From the NCBI GenBank assembly GCA_002350525.1, contig DEFA01000013.1:20599-84598 (forward strand): a DNA stretch of 64,000 bases, in the 5' to 3' direction. The stretch is from Lachnospiraceae bacterium UBA2864 (lineage in GTDB: Bacteria > Bacillota > Clostridia > Lachnospirales > Lachnospiraceae). Shown here piece by piece: positions 43,400 to 51,909 of the stretch. Numbering within the stretch: the stretch's first letter is position 1; each line of letters begins with the position of its first letter. Position numbers and translations under genes: made by a program. The notes beneath the pieces were generated by a model, which had not been told where the DNA came from, did no database searches, and was given only the letters and a program-made list of their open reading frames with translations.

Positions 43400-44383
43400 T
43401 TATACTACATGTTTGATCCAGGCTTCAGCCATTGCAGGCCAGAATCCGGTATCTTCAGCCAGAGTTTTGTCTATCACAAAATCTTCCGGCGGACCCGGTG
43501 GAGTTACCTCAGGGAACTGAGCTTCGAGTTCCGCACGTCTTTCGTCTGATACGTCGACTCCTTCTCCGGCCTTAACGGCTGCCACAGCCTTGAAGGTCTG
43601 CTCCATTGTGTACATTCCGCCCGACCAGCCCTTGAAGAACTCGTCATTTGCCACGGTAAGACCATGGAATCCGCGCGGGAAAACATAATGAGCAAAAGGT
43701 ATCTTCTTTTTTCTGAGAGCTTCCGCCATGAGATAGCTGTTCTCTACAGGAACAAGGTCGTCTTCCTCCGTCTGCCATATAAAGCATGGAGGGGTCGAAT
43801 CCTTGATCTGCTTTTCGATTGAATAATATTCCAGTTCCTCCTCTGAAGGATTTTTTCCCAAAAGTGCCTGGATAGAGTAAATGTGCGTATATTCACCTGA
43901 AGTTATTACAGGATACGAAAGTATCGCACCGTCGGGTCTGTTGGATATATCCTTATAGGCCGGATTCGGATCTTCAATATCTTCGAAATGCACGGCAAGG
44001 CTTCCGCATACGTGTGCACCGGCGGAAAATCCGCAGATCACGAACTTCTTTCCGGATATATTATATTCTCCGGCTCTTTTTCTGATAAATCGCACGGCTC
44101 TGGAGATATCCTTAAGCGGCTGATCCTTAAGAGGAACAGACATTGTGATATCCGTCGTATAAGTAAGCACAAAGGTGTTCATACCTCTGTTAAAAAACTC
44201 TTCCGCAACGATCTCACCTTCGTGAGGGGTACAGACGCAGTATCCGCCGCCGGGTATTACAAGCATGCAGTCACGATCTTCAGAGTCGTCGTGAAGGTAA
44301 GCATGGATATTCGGAACGAATCCGTAAGCGGCCGGGTAGCTGTATTCGCCGTTCTCCCATATGGTTTCGATAATATTCTTCAT
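43400..44383 (-). CDS. alpha/beta hydrolase, esterase/acetyl-esterase type
   Basis: The 327-residue cytosolic protein shows an oxyanion-hole motif PGGGYCVC, nucleophile Ser in GFSAGAHVCGSLA, catalytic Asp in TEEDDLVP and His in RGFHGL. It is of the BD-FAE/acetyl-esterase kind that removes acyl groups from small substrates such as acetylated xylo-oligosaccharides. A xylosidase gene lies 6 kb away, which fits carbohydrate use. The C-terminal 60 residues extend beyond the core fold. No signal peptide. Confidence 0.85.
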   Translation of the reverse strand: MKNIIETIWENGEYSYPAAYGFVPNIHAYLHDDSEDRDCMLVIPGGGYCVCTPHEGEIVAEEFFNRGMNTFVLTYTTDITMSVPLKDQPLKDISRAVRFIRKRAGEYNISGKKFVICGFSAGAHVCGSLAVHFEDIEDPNPAYKDISNRPDGAILSYPVITSGEYTHIYSIQALLGKNPSEEELEYYSIEKQIKDSTPPCFIWQTEEDDLVPVENSYLMAEALRKKKIPFAHYVFPRGFHGLTVANDEFFKGWSGGMYTMEQTFKAVAAVKAGEGVDVSDERRAELEAQFPEVTPPGPPEDFVIDKTLAEDTGFWPAMAEAWIKHVV

Positions 44384-44406
44384 CGTAATGTATCCTTAAT
44401 TGAGTG

Positions 44407-44655
44407 TTATTTTATCAGCTTTCTTCCTATTGCAATGATTATACATGCACCTGCAATGGATGTGATCATAGTTCCGATTATATTAGTGGATTTGAAACCT
44501 ATAAGTCCGAATACCAGACTTCCCACAAAACCACCTACGATTCCGAGGATGATATTCTTTATAGTTCCTCCGGAGCTTTTCATGATGGCTCCTGCAATCG
44601 CACCCGAAATTCCACCGATAACAATGCCGATAGCAATTTTTAAAATAAAAAACAT
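44407..44655 (-). CDS. GlsB/YeaQ/YmgE family small membrane protein
   Basis: The 82-residue protein is nearly all hydrophobic with three Gly-rich spans (IVIGGISGAIAGAIM, IILGIVGGFVGSLVFGLIG, SIAGACIIIAIGR), the pattern of the transglycosylase-associated GlsB/YeaQ family. Members are linked to stress response in Gram-positives, but their activity is unproven. GGAGG precedes the start. It lies between the AraC regulator and the esterase on the same strand. Confidence 0.9.
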   Translation of the reverse strand: MFFILKIAIGIVIGGISGAIAGAIMKSSGGTIKNIILGIVGGFVGSLVFGLIGFKSTNIIGTMITSIAGACIIIAIGRKLIK

Positions 44656-44673
44656 TTTAATGACCTCCTGATT

Positions 44674-45528
44674 TTATGATTGAACTCGCAGCATTTTTCT
44701 GTAATCCCGCGGAGAACATCCTGTAATGTCGTGAAATACCTTATTAAATGCGGTTGTGGACTGGAAGCCCGACTGAAAGGCCGCATCCGTTATGGAGATG
44801 GATTCGTTGGCCAGAAGTCTGATGGCAGTCCTTACTCTTATGCCCGACAGATATGCCGGAAATGTCATCTGCATGTATTCCCTGAACAGTCTTGAGAAGT
44901 AATACGGGCTTAGTCCGATATGAGAAGCAACCTCAGTCTGAGTGAGGCTGTCTGCAGAGTGTTCGGAAATGTAACTGCAGGCTTCCTGAATATGTTTCCA
45001 GGATGCATCTGAGAGTCGCGGAGCACCGAGCTGCAGCTGCTTTTCATGCATCACATATTCTCCGATGAGAAGGATGATCTCATAGATTATGAGCTTGCAG
45101 CGGGTTTCTGCGAAATGCGGTTCCGTAACCACTATACATTTAACTTCTTCAAGCTTATCAGCAATCTTCTTAGCCAGATCCGGTTCCTTTAAATACTCGA
45201 TATGGTGATACTCGGTCATGAACTTGAACATAGAAACAATATCCAGATTATTCTCCAGAAGATCCGAAGAAAACTGGATAAAGTAGGAGCCGTTCTCGGG
45301 CACATGAACTATCTCGTGGAGTTCGCGGGGCCAGACCAAAAGGACATCCTGCTTCTGAAGAGTTATAAGTTTATCGCCTACCCGGTATTTGCATCCGTCC
45401 TTTAATGCAACAGTAAATTCCGCTTCATTATGCCAGTGCGCCGGAAAGCTTACCGGCGAAGTCCTGTCGGTCAGTAAAACACCATGTATGTCGGGATATT
45501 TAATTATCTCACGTGGTTCTTTTTTCAT
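44674..45528 (-). CDS. AraC-family regulator with cupin sensor domain
   Basis: The 284-residue protein has an N-terminal cupin-type domain (HWHNEAEFTVAL, VLLVWPRELHEIVH) and a C-terminal AraC DNA-binding domain with two helix-turn-helix units (TQTEVASHIGLSPYYFSRLF; SITDAAFQSGFQSTTAFNKVF). Such proteins typically respond to sugars. The ATG at 45528 is used; the TTG at 45555 is unlikely. It is divergent from the pseudogene and carbohydrate cluster on the plus strand, which are its likely targets. Confidence 0.9.
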   Translation of the reverse strand: MKKEPREIIKYPDIHGVLLTDRTSPVSFPAHWHNEAEFTVALKDGCKYRVGDKLITLQKQDVLLVWPRELHEIVHVPENGSYFIQFSSDLLENNLDIVSMFKFMTEYHHIEYLKEPDLAKKIADKLEEVKCIVVTEPHFAETRCKLIIYEIILLIGEYVMHEKQLQLGAPRLSDASWKHIQEACSYISEHSADSLTQTEVASHIGLSPYYFSRLFREYMQMTFPAYLSGIRVRTAIRLLANESISITDAAFQSGFQSTTAFNKVFHDITGCSPRDYRKMLRVQS

Positions 45529-45649
45529 AAATCTATGATAGCAAAAAATGGGCAAAATTCAATAAATATCTGCTGTTTTTTGATTCTGAGGTACATTAAA
45601 ATGTTGTTATGATTACGTTTTATTTGTTAAAAAGGAGTGATGTGAGTAT

Positions 45650-45899
45650 ATGGAAAATTTTACATTTTATTCACCGACATATTTTGTATTCGGAAAGGAT
45701 ACTGAGAACGAAACCGGAAAATATCAGCTATACGGAACTCGGTGGTGTAAAGCCTAATCCGAGAAGCGGACTTGTCTATGAAGGAATTGATATCTGCAGA
45801 CGTGAAGGAATAGATTTCATCCTTGCGGTAGGCGGCGGAAGTGTTATCGATTCATCAAAAGCTATTGCGGCAGGAACGATATATGAGGGCATGATCTGA
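45650..45899 (+). pseudogene. remnant of an iron-containing (butanol-type) alcohol dehydrogenase
   Basis: Frame 1 from ATG 45650 reads MENFTFYSPTYFVFGKDTENE, the typical N-terminus of Bdh-type enzymes. At about 45720-45735 the homology jumps, in another frame, to YTELGGVKPNPRSG and then FILAVGGGSVIDSSKAIAAG (the NAD-binding GGGS), ending at a stop after YEGMI. Roughly 40 codons are deleted between the two parts and the C-terminal three quarters (about 390 residues expected) is missing. The upstream AGGAG is still present, so decay looks recent. Confidence 0.88.
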
Positions 45900-45949
45900 T
45901 AGCCGGATGATGCTGAGAAGAGAGTATGTATTAGGAGGTAGGAGTTACT

Positions 45950-46972
45950 ATGAAGGCTCTTTTTATAGGCGGTACGGGAACTATCAGTACTGCGATTGTT
46001 AAGAAACTTGCAGAGGATCCAAGCTGGGAAGTCTGGCTTATCAACAGAGGAAACCGTTCGGACGTGGTTCCGGAAGGAGTTCATCAGATCGTTGCAGATA
46101 TAAACGATGAAGAAGATGTGAGGGCAAAGCTTGGCGACCTTAAGTTCGATGTAGTAAGTGAGTTTATAGGTTTCACGGTTGACAGGGTTGAGAGTGATTA
46201 CAGGCTGTTTAAGGACAGAACCGACCAGTATATGTATATAAGCTCTGCATCGGCCTACAACAAACCGGCGAGAAGCTATGTTATAACAGAGGGGACGACG
46301 CTTGCAAATCCGCATTGGGAATATTCCAGAAACAAGATTGCCTGCGAGGAGTTCCTTATGAAGAAATATCGTGAGGAAGGTTTCCCGGTAACTATCATAA
46401 GACCGAGTCATACTTATGATGAGAGAAATGTACCGCTCGGCGTTCACGGTAAAAAAGGTTTCTATCAGGTTATAAAACGTATGCAGGAAGGAAAGCCTGT
46501 TATTATTCAGGGAGACGGAACCTCTCTCTGGACCGTAACATTTAATAAGGATTTTGCTACAGGTTATACAGGACTTATGGGTAATCCGCATGCAATCGGT
46601 GAAGCATTTCAGATAACCGGAGATGAGACGCTTACCTGGAATCAGATCTATGAGACTATAGCAGATGCTTTGGGAGTTGAGCTTAAGGCATATCACATCT
46701 CTTCGGAATATCTGAGTGCGGTAGGAGATAAGTACGGATTCGATTTTGAAGGAAGTCTTATAGGAGATAAGGCGGCTTCGGTAGTATTTGATAACAGTAA
46801 ATTAAAGAGAGCGGTTCCCGATATGAAGACTACGATAAGATTCGATCAGGGTGTAAGGATAGCTCTTGATTATGTGCTCTCACATCCTGAATGTCAGGTT
46901 GAGGATGAAGAATTTGATAAGTGGTGTGACCGTGTAATAGAGGCTGTTGAAAATTCCAAGAATAGCATATAA
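45950..46972 (+). CDS. NAD-dependent epimerase/dehydratase (extended SDR)
   Basis: The 340-residue protein starts with the Rossmann motif FIGGTGTIS and continues with INRGNRSD, DVVSEFIGF, YISSASAY and EYSRNKIACEEFL (YxxxK-like catalytic pair) and IIRPSHTY. It resembles NDP-sugar epimerases and plant-like mRNA-binding SDR proteins; substrate unclear. AGGAGG precedes the start. It is the first intact gene of a plus-strand cluster with an aldo/keto reductase, a sugar isomerase-like protein, an FMN enzyme and a xylosidase. Confidence 0.88.
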   Translation: MKALFIGGTGTISTAIVKKLAEDPSWEVWLINRGNRSDVVPEGVHQIVADINDEEDVRAKLGDLKFDVVSEFIGFTVDRVESDYRLFKDRTDQYMYISSASAYNKPARSYVITEGTTLANPHWEYSRNKIACEEFLMKKYREEGFPVTIIRPSHTYDERNVPLGVHGKKGFYQVIKRMQEGKPVIIQGDGTSLWTVTFNKDFATGYTGLMGNPHAIGEAFQITGDETLTWNQIYETIADALGVELKAYHISSEYLSAVGDKYGFDFEGSLIGDKAASVVFDNSKLKRAVPDMKTTIRFDQGVRIALDYVLSHPECQVEDEEFDKWCDRVIEAVENSKNSI

Positions 46973-47022
46973 GATGTTTTTGTGGGAACAGTTAACTATG
47001 AACAGGTTATAAGGAGGCAGGT

Positions 47023-48144
47023 ATGAGTATAGATCTTAGTGTTATGCCCAAACTGGGCTTTGGCCTTATGAGACTTCCGGAGAAAGACGGACAGATTGAT
47101 ATAGACCGAGTATCGGAAATGGTTGATAAGTATATGAAAATGGATAAGCGTTACTTCGATACGGCTTATGTTTATCATGGCGGAAAGTCGGAAGTAGCTG
47201 CAAGAGAAGCGCTTGTAAAGCGTTATCCGAGAGACAGTTTTATGATCGCTACCAAGCTTCCTGCATGGGAGATAAAGCAGGAAAGCGATATAGAGAGGAT
47301 ATTTAACGAGCAGCTCGAGAGAGCGGGCGTTGATTATTATGATTTTTATCTTCTTCATTCAATTGAGGATGGAAACAATTACAATACCTATGTTAAGTAT
47401 GACTGCTTCAAGTGGGGCGTAAAGAAGAAGGAAGAAGGCAGGATCAAACATTTCGGATTCTCTTATCACGGAAGTCCGGAGCTTCTGAAAGAGATACTGG
47501 ATGCACATCCTGAAGTTGAATTCGTTCAGATTCAGCTTAACTATCTGGACAGGACAAATCCTGTAGTAAGATCCGAAGAGCTTTATAACATTTTACATGA
47601 GAGAAATATTCCTATCATAGTTATGGAGCCGATCAGAGGCGGAATGCTTGCCAATATGTCGCCTGAAAATGAGGCGAGATTCAAGGCTAAGAGACCTGAC
47701 AGCTCAGTGGCTTCATGGGCTCTCAGATATGTTGCATCTCTTCCGGGAGTTATGACGGTTCTTTCTGGAATGTCAACGGAAGAGCAGATGGATGATAACA
47801 TCGCTACATTTACGGACTTTGAGCCTGTTACCGAAGAGGAAATGGCTGTAATAGATGAAGTTACGGAAGATATCTTAAGCATACCGCAGATCGGATGTAC
47901 TGCATGTAAATACTGTACACCGGGATGTCCGATGCAGATAAGCATTCCTGATGTATTCAGAACCATTAATACGCTCCGCCGTTATCCGGATGACTGGAGA
48001 TCCAAGAATTTCTATCAGGGTCTTATACAGAGAAGCGGCAAGGCTTCAGACTGTATAGCATGTGGTCAGTGTGAAGGCGTATGCCCTCAGCATCTGCATA
48101 TTATTGACCTGCTTAAGGAAGCCTCGGAGATATTGGATGTATAA
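47023..48144 (+). CDS. aldo/keto reductase with C-terminal [4Fe-4S] domain
   Basis: The 373-residue protein has an AKR barrel (GFGLMRLP, YFDTAYVYHGGKSE with the catalytic Asp/Tyr, KHFGFSYHG, IVMEPIRGG) and a ferredoxin-like C-terminus with two motifs, CTACKYCTPGCP and CIACGQCEGVCP. This type is common in anaerobes and may couple carbonyl reduction to ferredoxin rather than only NAD(P)H. It lies 50 bases after the epimerase gene with AAGGAGG upstream. Confidence 0.92.
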   Translation: MSIDLSVMPKLGFGLMRLPEKDGQIDIDRVSEMVDKYMKMDKRYFDTAYVYHGGKSEVAAREALVKRYPRDSFMIATKLPAWEIKQESDIERIFNEQLERAGVDYYDFYLLHSIEDGNNYNTYVKYDCFKWGVKKKEEGRIKHFGFSYHGSPELLKEILDAHPEVEFVQIQLNYLDRTNPVVRSEELYNILHERNIPIIVMEPIRGGMLANMSPENEARFKAKRPDSSVASWALRYVASLPGVMTVLSGMSTEEQMDDNIATFTDFEPVTEEEMAVIDEVTEDILSIPQIGCTACKYCTPGCPMQISIPDVFRTINTLRRYPDDWRSKNFYQGLIQRSGKASDCIACGQCEGVCPQHLHIIDLLKEASEILDV

Positions 48145-48185
48145 GTTTTATCAGGGGCATACCCGGTGATAAAAGAGGAGCTGAC

Positions 48186-49010
48186 ATGAGACTTGGAACA
48201 TCGTCACCGCTGGCTCATAATTCGGCCGAAGAATGGGCTGAAAACCAGGTGAAACTCGGATGCCGTGCGGTGGTTTTTCCGGTTCAGAGTAATGAACCGG
48301 CAGATAAAATAGATGAATATAAGAATGCGGCAGAGGCTCACGGCCTCATGATTGCCGAAGTGGGGATATGGAGAAATGCTTTGGCGCAGGAACCCGGTGA
48401 GAGAGTAAAGATCAGGGATTACTGCGTCGAGCAGCTCCGGCTGGCCGATTATCTGGGAGCCAGATGTGCCGTAAATGTTGCGGGCGCAATGGGGCCGAGA
48501 TGGGACGGCCATTACAGAGAAAACTTCAGTAAGGAAACACGTAGGGAGATCATCGGCATGGTACGCGAGATAATTGACCGCGCAGATGTGAAGAATACAT
48601 ATTTCACATTGGAGCCTATGCCATGGATGGTTCCGACCGGACCAAAGGACTGTCTGCAGCTTATCGAAGAGGTGGACAGAGACAGGTTTGCGGTTCATAT
48701 GGATATTATCAATATGACCAATTCCGCGGACAGATATTTTAATGCCGAGGAATTTACTGATGAGTGTGCAGAATTGCTCGGAAACAGGATCAGAAGCTGT
48801 CATATCAAGGATATACATCTGAAAGAGGAATATACGATACAGCTGGAGGAATGTGCTCCGGGTAAGGGAGAGTTTCCTCTGAGACATTACGTTGCAAAGA
48901 TGAATGAGATAGATCCGGATATGCCGGTCATATTGGAACATCTGAATACGGATGAGGAATATATAACATATCTTGATTATCTTAAGAAGGAACTGAAAGG
49001 TTTATACTGA
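48186..49010 (+). CDS. sugar phosphate isomerase/epimerase-like TIM barrel
   Basis: The 274-residue protein fits the xylose-isomerase-like AP-endonuclease-2 barrel: YFTLEPMPWM, FAVHMDIINMTN, SCHIKDIHLKEE and PVILEHLNTDEEY supply the metal-binding Glu, Asp and His positions. It probably interconverts or epimerises a sugar or sugar acid. It follows the reductase gene by 41 bases and precedes an FMN oxidoreductase by 46 bases, with AGGAG as ribosome-binding site. Confidence 0.85.
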   Translation: MRLGTSSPLAHNSAEEWAENQVKLGCRAVVFPVQSNEPADKIDEYKNAAEAHGLMIAEVGIWRNALAQEPGERVKIRDYCVEQLRLADYLGARCAVNVAGAMGPRWDGHYRENFSKETRREIIGMVREIIDRADVKNTYFTLEPMPWMVPTGPKDCLQLIEEVDRDRFAVHMDIINMTNSADRYFNAEEFTDECAELLGNRIRSCHIKDIHLKEEYTIQLEECAPGKGEFPLRHYVAKMNEIDPDMPVILEHLNTDEEYITYLDYLKKELKGLY

Positions 49011-49056
49011 TCCTGCGGCATGATTGCATGCAGGAAAAGACAAAACGGAGGATGAC

Positions 49057-49950
49057 GTGGATTATACAAGATTATCGGATGCAAATATCATAACAGCACG
49101 TTATATGGATTCTATACTTATAAAACAGAGACTTATAGATTCGGTTGTGGCAGACACCTCGATGGAATTTTTCGGAGAGAAATTTGACATGCCGATCATG
49201 ACACCTGCATTTTCACATCTGGGATGTTTTAACAATCGTGAGAAGACGGGACTCGTGGAGTATTCGGAAGCTGCGGCAAAGCTGAACATACTTAATTTTG
49301 TCGGAATGATGGAAAATGATATGTTCGATAAGATCGTTGCAACCGGCGCAAAGACCGTACGTATCGTAAAACCTTATGCGGATAACGGAAAGGTCCGTGA
49401 CCAGATGCAGTATGCCGAAGAAGCGGGGGCTTTTGCCGTTGGAATGGATATAGACCATATTTTCGGTGAGAACGGTACGGATGTGGTGAGCGGTGAGGAA
49501 ATGGCAGTGCAGACTGCGGACATGCTTCGCTCGTATGTAGAAGCAAGTAAACTTCCTTTTGTTGTTAAGGGTGTTCTCAGTGCCGAGGATGCCGCACGAT
49601 GTGCCGAGATCGGTGCAAAGGCAATAATAGTCAGTCATCATCACGGAAGAATGCCTTATGCTGCTCCGCCGATGATGGTGCTTCCTGAGATAAGGGCAGC
49701 ACTTCAGGGAAGAGATGTTAAGATAATAGTAGACTGCGGGATTTCAGGCGGTGCTGATGTATATAAGGCACTGGCTCTGGGAGCGGATGCTGCGGCAGTC
49801 GGAAGATCCATGCTTTCTTCTCTTGAGGAAGAGGGTACGGACGGAGTGGTAAACTTTATCGAAAGAGTGAATAAGGAACTTCGTTTTATTATGAGCTGTA
49901 CGGGATATGCGAAAGTTTCGGATATGGATGACAAATGTCTTATAAAGTAA
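49057..49950 (+). CDS. FMN-dependent alpha-hydroxy-acid dehydrogenase family protein
   Basis: The 297-residue protein resembles lactate/glycolate oxidase-type barrels: PIMTPAFSHL, FVVKGVLSAEDAARCAEIGA, IIVSHHHGRMPYAAPP (equivalent to the NHGGRQ signature), IIVDCGISGGADVYKALALGA and GRSML for FMN phosphate. It is shorter than classic members and the catalytic segment is altered to HHHGR. GTG 49057 is 5 bases after GGAGG and is preferred to the TTG at 49024. It is the fourth gene of the carbohydrate cluster. Confidence 0.85.
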   Translation: MDYTRLSDANIITARYMDSILIKQRLIDSVVADTSMEFFGEKFDMPIMTPAFSHLGCFNNREKTGLVEYSEAAAKLNILNFVGMMENDMFDKIVATGAKTVRIVKPYADNGKVRDQMQYAEEAGAFAVGMDIDHIFGENGTDVVSGEEMAVQTADMLRSYVEASKLPFVVKGVLSAEDAARCAEIGAKAIIVSHHHGRMPYAAPPMMVLPEIRAALQGRDVKIIVDCGISGGADVYKALALGADAAAVGRSMLSSLEEEGTDGVVNFIERVNKELRFIMSCTGYAKVSDMDDKCLIK

Positions 49951-49955
49951 AGCCT

Positions 49956-49986
49956 GCCACCGGAGTGTTATATGCATTCCGGTGGC
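49956..49986 (+). repeat. strong hairpin after the FMN oxidoreductase gene
   Basis: GCCACCGGAGTG (49956-49967) pairs with 49975-49986. No T-run follows, so it may stabilise or delimit the mRNA rather than terminate it. Confidence 0.5.
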
Positions 49987-50076
49987 AAATCTATGTTTAA
50001 CGCTGGATAATAGGGTTATTAGATGATAGAATAAGATTTGGCTTTGTCAAAAATTTCAGTTTATAAGAGGTTTATT

Positions 50077-51582
50077 ATGAACGAAAAGATAACAGTTAAT
50101 GCGGATAACCGCATAGCATTTAATAATAACGTGGATTTCTGCGTAGGAACAGGACGTCTCGGTCTCGCGCTTACGGAGGAATACTTAAAGCAGCTTGAGT
50201 TCGTTCAGAACGAGATCGGATTCAAGTATATCAGAGGCCATGGCCTTTTTACGGATGATGTCGCAATCTATCATGAGTATGAAGAAGAGGGCGAGATTAA
50301 AGTTGAATATAACTATACCTATCTGGACAGGATATTCGACAGATTTATAGAACTGAACATCCGTCCGTATCTGGAACTTGGATTCATGCCTTATCAGCTG
50401 GCTCGAGGCACTCAGACAATTTTCTATTGGAAGGGAAATACAACTCCGCCGAAGGATTACCGCATGTGGACAGACATGGTCGTGGCACTCCTGAAGCATC
50501 TCAGAAGCCGTTACGGTGAAGAAGTTTTGGAATGGCCTATCGAAGTCTGGAATGAGCCGAATCTTCCGGGATTCTGGTACAATGCGGATATGGATGAGTA
50601 TTTTAAGCTTTTCAAGGAAAGCTATCTTGCAATCAAGGCATATGACAGCAGATTCAAGGTGGGCGGTCCTGCCATATGCGGTGTAAATGACGCCGAGTGG
50701 ATCAGAGAGTTCCTTAAATTCTGTAAAGAAAACGGTCTTCAGCCGGATATGATAACAAGACACCATTATACGGTGGAATTCCCGAAGAATATCGGACATT
50801 ATGATTATCACAAGCTCGAAGATGCGGAAATGAGATTCGATAATCTTCAGTCATCCCGTGATATTGCCGATTCTATCGAAGAGTTTAAGAATACGCCTAT
50901 ACATATAACGGAATTCAGTACATCATATACTCCTAAGGGAGTTATTCATGATACAAATATAAATGCCGCATATCTTGCGGAACAGCTTTCGCGTATCGGT
51001 GATATGAATGAAGCTTATTCGTACTGGACATTCGGTGATGTTTTTGAAGAGCAGGGAGTTCCGTATTCACTGTTCCACGGAGGATTCGGAATGGTTGCTG
51101 CCGGAAATATTCCAAAGCCGACCTTCTGGACATTTTCATTCTATAAGCAGCTGAAGAACGCAGGAAGCGAATGTGTATTCCGTGACAAGACTTCGGTAAT
51201 AGTAAAAACTGCGAAGGGGTATGCCGGAATACTCTGGAACATCGATTCGGACGAATATACAAGAGATATAGAACTTCCGGTATCGGAATATGACAGCGCT
51301 GATTTTACTCTTATTACAAAGACTGTAGATGAGGAATGCTGCAATCCGCTTAAAGTATGGCATGATATGGGAGAGCCTGCACAGCCTGTAAAGGCAGAGA
51401 CAGAGCTTATAAGGGCTTCGGCATTTCCACTTATAAGGAGTGCTGTGGTTGAGCCTAAGGCAGGAAATGCTGATATTAAGATATCCGTTAAGAAGAACGG
51501 TGTGGTATATTTTGAATTATCTGAGAGAACTTTTACTCCGGATCGCGGTTACGACTACGACAGGGTAATCTCGGATCACTGA
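50077..51582 (+). CDS. GH39-family beta-xylosidase
   Basis: The 501-residue protein has the GH39 architecture: N-terminal ...IGFKYIRGHGLF, acid/base E160 in VWNEPNLPGFW, nucleophile E279 in ITEFSTSY, then a beta-sandwich C-terminus. It releases xylose from xylo-oligosaccharides. There is no signal peptide, so it acts in the cytoplasm on imported oligosaccharides. The start at 50077 follows AGAGG; the TTG at 50038 is rejected. It closes the carbohydrate cluster and is followed by a terminator. Confidence 0.9.
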   Translation: MNEKITVNADNRIAFNNNVDFCVGTGRLGLALTEEYLKQLEFVQNEIGFKYIRGHGLFTDDVAIYHEYEEEGEIKVEYNYTYLDRIFDRFIELNIRPYLELGFMPYQLARGTQTIFYWKGNTTPPKDYRMWTDMVVALLKHLRSRYGEEVLEWPIEVWNEPNLPGFWYNADMDEYFKLFKESYLAIKAYDSRFKVGGPAICGVNDAEWIREFLKFCKENGLQPDMITRHHYTVEFPKNIGHYDYHKLEDAEMRFDNLQSSRDIADSIEEFKNTPIHITEFSTSYTPKGVIHDTNINAAYLAEQLSRIGDMNEAYSYWTFGDVFEEQGVPYSLFHGGFGMVAAGNIPKPTFWTFSFYKQLKNAGSECVFRDKTSVIVKTAKGYAGILWNIDSDEYTRDIELPVSEYDSADFTLITKTVDEECCNPLKVWHDMGEPAQPVKAETELIRASAFPLIRSAVVEPKAGNADIKISVKKNGVVYFELSERTFTPDRGYDYDRVISDH

Positions 51583-51592
51583 TAACAGGATA

Positions 51593-51626
51593 TTTAGGGG
51601 CGTTTTCAACGTCCCTAAAAATTTTT
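51593..51626 (+). terminator. intrinsic terminator after the xylosidase gene
   Basis: A 12-bp stem (51593-51604 with 51608-51619, one G-U) has a TTC loop and is followed by AATTTTT. Confidence 0.88.
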
Positions 51627-51633
51627 CCTAAAA

Positions 51634-51671
51634 ACCTATTGACATAGTAGGTAAATAGTGTTATTATCCTA
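51634..51671 (+). promoter_or_regulatory. promoter with overlapping ACCTA/TAGGT operator
   Basis: TTGACA (51639-51644) and TATTAT (51662-51667) are 17 bases apart. ACCTA (51634-51638) and TAGGT (51648-51652) form an inverted repeat that encloses the -35 box, and a further CCTA follows the -10 at 51668. This placement suggests repression, plausibly by an Rrf2/CymR-like regulator of sulfur metabolism; the regulator identity is inference. Confidence 0.7.
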
Positions 51672-51706
51672 CCTGTCAAGAGGGAAAAAGAAAGGAGAGT
51701 TTCAAA

Positions 51707-51823
51707 ATGAACAAGTTACTCACTTCTGAAAAATTTGAAATGATGTGTTGTCGAATGCTGAACTCCCGGGCATGTAATATGGCTGTAGGGTCTGCTTCAC
51801 GTCGATGTTGCACCCTTATGTAG
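51707..51823 (+). CDS. Cys/Met-rich leader peptide (38 residues)
   Basis: AAAGGAG (51691-51697) lies 9 bases before ATG 51707, and the frame runs 38 codons to TAG at 51821. The peptide starts MNKLLTSEKF and contains MMCCRM, a single Cys at 23, and RRCCTLM at the end: five Cys and six Met in 38 residues. It is the first open frame of the transcript for a cystine/methionine-type transporter and overlaps the left arm of an antiterminator. Control by ribosome stalling at Cys or Met codons is the natural reading. Confidence 0.75.
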   Translation: MNKLLTSEKFEMMCCRMLNSRACNMAVGSASRRCCTLM

Positions 51824-51893
51824 TTCTAGAGATCGTTTATAGATCATATGCCATATGTCCGGGAGCTTACACAGAAATGAGCTTCCATTTTTT
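51763..51893 (+). promoter_or_regulatory. transcription attenuator: antiterminator arms and terminator
   Basis: The terminator is GGGAGCT (51861-51867) pairing with AGCTTCC (51880-51886), then TTTTTT (51888-51893). The competing pair is CTCCCGG-rich 51763-51782, inside the leader peptide frame, with CCATATGTCCGGGAG at 51851-51865, which would capture the left arm of the terminator. Translation of the leader decides which forms. Confidence 0.65.
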
Positions 51894-51909
51894 GTGCGTT
51901 AAATGAGGA

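Noticed and set aside
45609..45899. A 96-residue protein-coding gene
   Set aside because: The first 40 residues are out-of-frame readthrough; the recognisable parts are fragments of an alcohol dehydrogenase in two frames, so it is a pseudogene.
51830..51893. T-box or S-box riboswitch in the transporter leader
   Set aside because: No T-box TGGNACC-type bulge sequence and no SAM aptamer core is visible; the Cys/Met-rich open frame with alternative arms explains the region better.
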